Below the pieces are notes generated by a model. It did not search any database. It saw only the letters and a program-made list of their open reading frames with translations, and had not been told where the DNA came from. The position numbers and the translations under genes were made by a program. From Delphinus delphis (lineage: Eukaryota; Chordata; Mammalia; Artiodactyla; Delphinidae): a stretch of 64,000 nucleotides of DNA. The stretch lies in the NCBI RefSeq assembly GCF_949987515.2, contig NC_082687.1, positions 24,226,148-24,290,147 on the forward strand, read 5' to 3'. This document shows, in pieces, positions 56,278-64,000 of the stretch. Position 1 is the first letter of the stretch. The number at the start of each line of letters is the position of its first letter.

Positions 56278-56470
56278 CCAAGATTACTCTACCCAGGAAG
56301 GATCTCATTCAGATTTGACAGAGAAATTAAAACCTTTACAGACAAGCAAAAGCTAGGAGAATTCAGCACCCCCAAACCAACATTACAACAAATGCTAAAG
56401 GAACTTCTCTAGGCAGGAAACACAAGAGAAGGAAAAGACCTACAATAACAAACCCAAAACAATTAAGAAA

Positions 56471-59400
56471 ATGGTAATAGGAACATACATACCGATAATT
56501 ACCTTAAATGTAAATGGATTAAATGCTCCCACCAAAAGACATAGACTGGCTGAATAGATACAAAAACAAGACCCGTATATATGCTGTCTACAAGAGACCT
56601 ACTTCAGACCTAGGGACAAATACAGACTGAAAGTGAGGGGATGGAAATAGATATTCCATGCAAATGAAATCAAAAGAAAGCTGGAGGGGCTTCCCTGGTG
56701 GTGCAGTGGTTGAGAGTCCGCCTGCCAATGCAGGGGACACGGGTTCGTGCCCCAGTCCGGGAAGATCCCACATGCCACAGAGCGGATAGGCCCGCGAGCC
56801 ATGGCAAATGAGCCTGCGCTTCCAGAGCCTGTGCTCCGCAACGGAAGAGGCCACAACAGTGAGAGGCCCGCGTACAGCAAAAAAAAAAAAAAGAAAGAAA
56901 GAAATCTGTAGTAGCAATTCTCATAACAGAAAAAATAGACTTTAAAATAAAGACTATTGCAAAGATGGACACTACATAATGATCAAGGGATCAATCCAAG
57001 AAGAAGACATAACAATGTAAATATTTATGCACCCAATATAGGAGCACCTCAATAAGGCAAATGCTAACATCCATAAAAGAGGAAATCGGCAGTAACACAA
57101 TCATAGAAGAGGACTTTAACACCCCATTTTCACCAATGGACAGATCACCCAAAATGAAAATAAATAAAGAAACAAGCTTTAAATGATACATTACACAAGA
57201 TGGACTTGATTGATATTTATAGGACATTCCATCCAAAAACAACACAATACACTTTCTTCTCAAGTGTTCCTGGAACATTTTCCAGGATAGATCATATCTT
57301 GGGTCACAAATCATGCGTTGCTAAATTTAAGGAAACTGAAACTGTATCAAGTATCTTTTCAGACCACAATGCTATGAGACTAGACGTCAATTACAGGTAA
57401 AAAAACTGTAAAAAACACAAGCACAAAGAGGCAAAACAATACACTACTTAATAACCAAGAGATCACTGAAGAAATCAAAGAGGAAATCAAAATATACCTA
57501 GAAACAAATGACAATGAAAACACAATGACCCAAAACCTATGGGATGCAGCCAAAGCAGTTCTAACAGGGAGGTTTATAGCAATACAATCCTACTTTAAGA
57601 AACAAAAAACATCCCAAATAAACGACCTAACCTTACACCTAAAACAATTAGAGAAAGAAGAACAAAAAAACCCCAAAGTTAGCAGAAGGAAAGAAATCAT
57701 AATGATCAGATCAGAAATGAATGAAAAGGAAATGAAGGACACAATAGCAAATATCAATACAACTAAAAGCTGGTCCTTTTTGAAGTTAAAGAAAATTGAC
57801 AAACCATTAGCCAGACTCATCAAGAAAAAAAAGAGAGAAGACTCAAATCAATAGAATTAGAAATGAAAAAGGAGAACAACCGATACTGCAGAAATACAAA
57901 GGATCAAGAGAGATTACTACGAGCAACTAATTGCCAATAAAATGAACAATCTAGAAGAAATGGACAAATTCGTAGAAAAGCACAACCTTCCAAGACTGAA
58001 CCAGGAAGAAATAGAAAATATAAACAGACCAATCACAAGCACTGAAATTGAGACTGTGATTAAAATTCTTCCAAGAAACAAAAGCCCAGGACCAGATGGC
58101 TTCACAGGCAAATTCTATGAAACATTTAGAGAAGAGCTAACACCACTCCTTCTCAACCTCCTCCAAAATATAACAGAGGGAGGAACACTCCCAAACTCAT
58201 TCTATGAGGCCAACAACACCCTGATACCAAAACCAGACAAAGATGTCACAAAGAAAGAAAACTACAGGTCAATATCCCTGATGAACATAGATGCAAAAAT
58301 CCTCAACAAAACACTAGCAAACAGGATCCAACAGCACATTAAAAGGATCACACACCATGATCAAGTGGGGTTTATCCCGGGAATGCCAGGATTCTTCAAT
58401 TTATGCAAATCAATCAATGTGATACACCATATTAACAAATTGAAGGAGAAAAATCATATGATCATGTCAATAGATGCAGAGAAAGCTTTCGACAAAATTC
58501 AACACCCATTTATGATAAAAACCCTCCAGAAAGTAGGCAAGAGGGAACTTAACTCAACATAATAAAGGCCATATACAACAAACCCACAGCCAAGATCTTT
58601 CTCAATGGTGAAAAACTGAAAGCATTTCCACTAAGATCAGGAACAAGACAAGATTGCCCACTCTCACGACTATTATTCAACATAGTTTTGGAAGTTTTAG
58701 CCACAGCAATCAGAGAAGAAAAAGAAATAAAAGGAATCCAAATTGGAAAAGAAGAAGTAAATCTGTCACTTTTGCAGATGACATGATACTATACATAGAG
58801 AATCCTAAAGACGCTACCAGAGAAATACTAGAGCTAATCAATGAATTTGGTAAAGTAGCAGGATAAAAAATTAATGCATGAAATCTCTTGCACTCCTATA
58901 CACTAATGAAGAAAATCTGAAAGAGAAATTAAGTAAACACTCCCATTTACCATTGCAACAAAAAGAATAAAATACCTAGGAATAAACCTACCTAAGGAGA
59001 CAAAAGACCTGTATGCAGAAAACTATAAGACACTGATGAAAGAAATTAAAGATGATACAAACAGATGGAGAGATATACCATGTTCTTGGATTGGAAGAAT
59101 CAACATTGTGAAAATAACTATAGTACCCAAAGCAATCTACAGATTCAGTGCAATCCCTATCAAATTATGAATGGCATTTTTCACAGAGCTAGAAAAAAAT
59201 TTTCACAAGTGGTATGGAAACACAAAAGACCCCGAATAGCCAAAGCAAGCTTGAGAAAGAAAAACGGAGCTTGAGGAATCAGGCTCCCAGACTTTAGACT
59301 ATACTACAAAGCTACAGTAATCAAGACAGTATGGTACCAGCACAAAAGCAGAAATATACATCAAGGGGACAGGATAGAAAGTCCAGAGATAAATCTATGC

Positions 59401-60480
59401 ACATATGGCCACCTTATCTTTGATAAAGAGGCAAGAATACACAATGGAGAAAAGACAGCCTCTTCAATAAGTGGTGCTGGGAAAAGTGGACAGCTACAAG
59501 CAAAAGAATGAAATTAGAACACTCCCTAACACCATACACAAAAATAAACTCAAAATGGATTAAAGACCTAAATGTAAGACCAGACACTATAAAACTCTTA
59601 GAGGAAAGCATAAGCAGAACACTCTCTGACATAAATCACAGCAAGATCCATTTTGACCCACCTCCTAGAGAAATGGAAATAAAAACAAAAATAAGCAAAT
59701 GGGACCTAATGAAACTTAAAAGTTTTTGCACAGCAAAGGAAACCATAAACAAGACTAAAAGACAACTCTCAGAATAGGAGAAAATATTTGCAAATGAAGC
59801 AACTGACAAAGGATTAATCTCCAAAATTTTCAAGCAGCTCATGCAACTCAATATCAAAAAGGAAACAACCAAAGCCAAAAATGGGCAAAAGACCTAAATA
59901 GACATTTCTCCGAAGAAGATATACAGATTGACAACAAACACATGAAAGGATGCTCAACGTCACTAATTAGAGAAATGCAAATCAAAGCTTCAGTGAGGTA
60001 TCTCCTCACACCGGCAGAATGGCCATCGCCAAGAGATCTACAAACAGTAAATGCTGGAGAGGGTGTGGAGAAAAGGGAACCCTCTTGCACTGTTGGTGGG
60101 AATATAAATTGATACAGCCGCTATGGAGAACAGTATGGAGGTTCCTTACAAAACTAAAAATAGAACTACCATATGACCTAGTAATCCCACTACTGGGCAC
60201 ATACCCTGAGAAAACCATAATTCAAAAAGAGTCATGTACCACAATGTTCATTGCAGCTCTATTTACAATAGCCAGGACATGGAAGCAACCTAAGTGTCCA
60301 TCGACAGATGAATGGGTAAAGAAGCTGTGGCACATATGTACGATGGAATATTACTCAGCTGTATAAAGAAACGAAATTGAGTTATTTGTAGTGATGTGGA
60401 TGGATCTAGAGACTGTCAGAGTGAAGTAAGTCAGAAAGGGAAAAATACATACTGTATGCTAACACATATATATGAAATTT
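56471..60480 (+). pseudogene. L1 ORF2 (endonuclease-reverse transcriptase), multiply broken
   Basis: Starts at the ATG at 56471, encoding an APE-like endonuclease start (Thr-Leu-Asn-Val-Asn-Gly-Leu). The first stop is a TAG at 56555-56557, codon 29. Recognisable later: the endonuclease Ser-Asp-His motif at 57359-57367; a reverse-transcriptase block open from 57942 to 58562; the catalytic Phe-Ala-Asp-Asp at 58771-58782 in a shifted frame; the C-terminal Cys-rich motif at 60052-60105 with its last Cys replaced by Tyr; and a stop in gctgtataa near 60366 before the normal end. A CHR SINE lies at 56687-56899. No functional protein is possible. Confidence 0.88.
56687..56899 (+). mobile_element. CHR SINE, short form, inside L1 ORF2
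   Basis: gggcttccctggtggtgcag head, body to gagaggcccgcgtacagcaa, and an A-tail with (gaaa)n. Target duplication agaaagctggag (56675-56686) versus agaaatctgtag (56900-56911), two mismatches. It post-dates the L1. Confidence 0.94.
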
Positions 60481-60845
60481 AAAAAAAAAGGTTCTGAAGA
60501 ACTTAGTGGCAGGACAGGAATAAAGATGCAGACGTAGAGAATGGACATGAGGACAAGGGGAAGGGTAAGGGTAAGCTGGGACAAAGTGAGAGAATGGCAT
60601 GGACTTATATATACTACCAAATGTAAAATAGCTAGTGGGAAGCAGTCGCATAGCACAGGGAGATCAGCTCAGTGCTTTGTGACCACTTAGAGGGGTGGGA
60701 TAGGGATGATGGGAGGGAGATGCAAGAGGGAGCAGATATGGGGATATATGTATATGTATAGCTGATTCACTTTTTTATACAGCAGAAACTAATACACCAT
60801 TGTTAAGCAATTATACTCCAATAAAGATGTTAAAAAAAAAAAAAA
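60481..60845 (+). terminator. L1 3' UTR and polyadenylation region
   Basis: Contains the conserved G-rich tract (gaggacaaggggaagggtaa and ggggtgggatagggatgatg), the gctgattcacttttttatac block, and the poly-A signal aataaa in ctccaataaagatgtt followed at once by poly-A. Confidence 0.85.
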
Positions 60846-63800
60846 GCCCCCAAAGTAGCTGTGCTTCCCTGGAATCTCCATAGAGATTCCATAAGTGACA
60901 CGGAGCTGAGCAACTTGGACCCACTACACAGAGAACCCAGTTGTCTATCCTCTAACTTTCAGACCCTGGGGCACGCCCACTGACTAATTCAGGAGCAAAA
61001 TATCCTTTCTGTATGGCTAGATGTCATTTTCATGCCTCAGCTTGACGTACAACAAAAGACTTTGGGTTAAGGCTCCATTCCAAGAAAGAGACCTTATTAA
61101 CTGACTGCCTAATTTCCAAGTTAGAAATGCACAAATCTCTTTCCAAATGGGAGGTGGTGTGTAGCTTTGAAATAATTTCAATGGTTCCATAGCTGAAGGC
61201 CAACTGAGATTTTAGCTTCATCTTCTGGAAGACTATTCAGCCATGTACATTAGCTGGAGTTTGAAAGCAAAACAAGTAGTAAAAGAAAAAAGGAAGAATT
61301 TTAAAGGAGAATGAAACAACCACAACAAGACAAATAACCCTGAATCACAAATTAAAACACTCCCATTGGCAGAGACACAAAGGTAATATTTTCACTAGAA
61401 TGAATAGTCCTAGAAAAATTTGTTCTCCAATATCAGACACAACCAGGCCTTTCCTTCCATATGAGACATGAATGTCTCCTTTTTCCACTTCATCTTTTGT
61501 AGTTATCCAAACAAAATTTTAGCAGCAGAAAAAATAATGAATTTTGTCCTTTTAGGTCCAGAATTTCCTCGTTAATGTATTAACTCCCTGGCAGTAGTCA
61601 AACAGGGCACTCTAACTCCAGAATATTTCCTTTTCTTTTATCACCTTTAGAATTCCAATGTCACCGAATAACTAACTATATTCTACTTACTTTTGTACCG
61701 GTGCAAGAAGCAGACGTCTTAAGAGCACATTAATTTCGTCCTACTGAACCTTTGAGAGGCTTTGTAGAGCACAGAGGCAGACTGCTGTTTAAAACGTTCT
61801 TTTTTTTTTTAAATGTGTGTCAGAACACTTTAACTTCAACCATTCTGCTAAGAGCCTGTTGTTTTAGTTCAAAGTGTACACAAAGGAGAGGATCACCACG
61901 TATGAACTAATATTTGCTTAACTGTCTTCATTTCCCCAGTGCCCTGCAATTCAAGTGCCCTGTATTCCTTTCTTTAGCAGTCATGACGGTAAGTGAAGAA
62001 AAATTGCGTTGTTCCTCAGTACAGCACTTGCCAAAGAGTTTAGTGTTTGGCCTCTTGTTTCTCACAACTATGTGTTAAATGATGGCTTTACTTTCACGGA
62101 GGCTAAGGAACAAGAGGTCCAGGGGGTTAGATCAGGTAAGTTCTCTGCCCCTGAGTTGCTGCTTCATCCTCCAAAAGTCAGAGTGCCCACTTCTCCCCCC
62201 GTGTGTAACAGTTCTGAAAATAAATAACTACCACCCTGGGTGGTGGGTAAAAAGTAAACTTAAATGCAAAACCAACAGCAACAAGAGAAAGAGAGACAGA
62301 GACAGAGAGAGGAGAGGGAAGAAGACGAAGATGAAGGAAAGAGAAAAAAGACAGAAAATGGTCCCCGAAGACCATCTGGAAACTCACTAGGGTGGCCACT
62401 GCTCTCTGCTGTGGGCAGTAGTTGGATGCGAACCAACGTTGTCAATCATTCACTCCCAAAGCTGTCACGTGACTTGAAGTTGCAACGCAGAACAGCAATA
62501 TCAAAGCGTGAAGTGGGGTGAGGAGAGGAACAACACAGCGGATCCTTGAATGTTGCTACACATCTGCGTTTGGAAAGATTTCCACAACTTTTCTTATCTT
62601 TCCTTCATCTGACCTTCATTTTTTCCTTCCCTTATCTCCTATGGCTCCCTTTCTAGAGCCCACCATGTAGCGACTCCAAAGGTGGGGACAAAGGGCTAAA
62701 TTGTGACAGTGGTGGAAGGGGAGAAACACAGTCGGCTCCTTCACACCTCCTGCACCTGCCTGCCAGCTCCTTTGTTCACCCATCCCCCCAACTTCCCAGC
62801 CACTCGCTTGCAGGTGGTGGCTTTCTCAACACTGGTCCCAACGGTGGTAGTCCCCATAATTTCAAAACCCAGACTCCCAACATCACGCTGCCTTTTTTGT
62901 CCATTTCAGAAGTGCTTTTCAAGTTGCCGAGAGCTCCTGAAGATCCAAATGCCGTATCGTTTTTATCCGCCTTTTCATTGCCACTGCTGCTTTGATCCCT
63001 TCGATTAACCGCGCTTAGAGAAAAGCTGTTTATTCTCTAGATGCTTAATAACAGCATTGCTTACAGGCGTGTCCAAATAATGTCTGTGTATACTTGATCC
63101 CCGGAGGCACTCAATTTTTTTCAGTGTTGTTATACAATAAAGCTCTCTTTATAAGATTGTTTTTCAATTGAGTATTGGAAATAGAGAGGGGTAAGGCAAG
63201 TCCTATTTACCTTCACAGTTTCACACCCATTCCTCTCTAGAGGGAGCATGTGTCTCTTTTGGACCACAGGGCATTGCAGAGCCGAGCCAGGAAGTACAAA
63301 ACGGTGTTCTCCTTCTGCCCATCCATACACCATGTTCCGTGTCCAGAGCCAAGTAAGGGAGCAGAGGTACTGCTCCCCACAGCAGCTAAGCCTGTGGTCT
63401 CTCCTCCAGGCCTCCCCAGGGAACAGAGCCTAGAACTATAGTTGATCCATCTCTGAACATAAGTGTTTTACTGTCTTTCTAAGGCCAACATCCCCCATCC
63501 CAGAGTCCTTTTGGATTTCTTCCCTTTTACAGGCCCCACTGAGACGTCTCTCTGCTCAGTCAACACTGCAGTTGTCTCTGGCTGGGCCCTCTGGGCCTTA
63601 AGTAGGTCGATTGTGACCAGAAAGTTCTAGTTGTTGCTTTTGCTTCTCACTGCAGGTGGCAAGCAGCTTCCTGTGTGTGGTTCACATCAGGCTCTGCTTA
63701 TTATCACGGCATATCTTACCTGGTTTGTTTCTTCTTCTTTTCCTCTGGCCCCTGGCCCATTTCTGCAAAAGTAAGAATGTCGTTTCTTCAACAAATAAAG

Positions 63801-64000
63801 GATTTCCTCTGAGCTCTCATAGGTTTGGTAAAACTCCATTGCTTTCATATTTCTTTTCCCCACCTAGGAGCTCTTTCCAAAAAGCACTACACCACAAGTG
63901 CTATTGGGTGGCATACAATGCCAAAAATATTTTTTTTTATTTCATTTTGAGTACAAGCACTTGTAAAACCTTGGGCACATAAGCCCCATCACCTGCCTGA
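60846..64000. other. single-copy DNA with moderate CpG, no exon recognised
   Basis: About 3.15 kb without interspersed repeats, the longest such stretch in the right half. A GA-rich tract lies at 62281-62350 (gagaaagagagacagagaca, then ggaaagagaaaaaagacaga). An E-box CACGTGAC occurs at 62466-62473, and CpG sites cluster at 62925-63020 (gttgccgagagctcc, ccttcgattaaccgcgctta). AATAAA occurs at 63137-63142. Frames up to 108 codons show no known domain. Confidence 0.45.

Larger units (their letters stand above)
53385..60845 (+). mobile_element. near full-length L1 retrotransposon, inactivated
   Basis: About 7.4 kb in consensus order: a GC-rich 5' UTR (53385-55518), ORF1 (from 55519), a short spacer, ORF2 remnants (from 56471), the 3' UTR and aataaagatgtt plus poly-A. 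It is the only L1 in the window with a 5' UTR. ORF1 has one premature stop, ORF2 has many stops and frameshifts, and a CHR SINE sits in ORF2. It cannot move on its own. Confidence 0.93.

Noticed and set aside
62079..62390. 103-codon frame rich in Lys, Arg and Glu
   Set aside because: The charged part is the translation of the GA-rich tract at 62281-62350.

Overview
This is mammalian nuclear DNA, almost certainly from a cetacean (whale or dolphin). The main evidence is eleven copies of the tRNA-derived CHR SINE (gcttccctggtggcgcagtgg... ending in a poly-A or aataaataaa tail), in the short and long forms known from cetaceans, hippopotamids and ruminants, together with cetartiodactyl-type L1 3' ends (ttggagtatag, gtgaatcagctat and their complements) and the usual old mammalian repeats (MIR, L2, MaLR/ERVL LTRs, hAT-Charlie, Tigger-like). 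I found no exon of a host protein-coding gene, no RNA gene, no CRISPR array and no bacterial-type operon. The window reads as intergenic or deep-intronic DNA, and most long reading frames are products of repeats.

Layout. 0-1 kb: a 32/33-bp minisatellite of about 19 units, 30 bp downstream of a perfect CRE inside a palindrome. 1.4-4.4 kb: an old L1 fragment, then an L1 on the minus strand split by a chimeric insertion (L1 3' piece + poly-A + mRNA-like 3' end + poly-A) flanked by an 18-bp target-site duplication. 4.4-20 kb: mostly single-copy DNA with MIR, L2, MaLR LTR, Charlie and two CHR SINEs. 20.6-24.4 kb: an old minus-strand L1 broken by a younger plus-strand L1 and by an ERVL-type solo LTR with a perfect 5-bp duplication. 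24-38 kb: single-copy DNA with scattered MIR, L2, L1 ends and three CHR SINEs, one of which carries a short 3' transduction. 38-44 kb: a dense pile of L1 3' ends and SINEs. 44-50 kb: includes an inverted duplication (arms near 46.4-46.6 and 47.5-47.7 kb) whose second arm lies inside a broken L1. 50-53 kb: L1 ends, a long CHR SINE and a second ERVL-type LTR. 53.4-60.8 kb: an essentially full-length but dead L1 of about 7.4 kb with 5' UTR, ORF1, ORF2 remnants and 3' UTR, itself carrying a CHR SINE. 60.8-64 kb: single-copy DNA with moderate CpG content and no recognisable exon.

The functional story is retrotransposition. L1 supplies the endonuclease and reverse transcriptase that also mobilised the SINEs and the chimeric retrocopy. 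Many insertions keep readable target-site duplications, so their nesting gives a relative age order. No new multi-gene system was found. The most interesting items are structural: the inverted duplication at 46.4-47.7 kb, the chimeric retrocopy at 3.2-4.0 kb, the SINE with a Pol III-type 3' transduction at 26.35-26.7 kb, and the minisatellite. Repeat boundaries were read by eye, so edges without a target-site duplication may be off by tens of bases.
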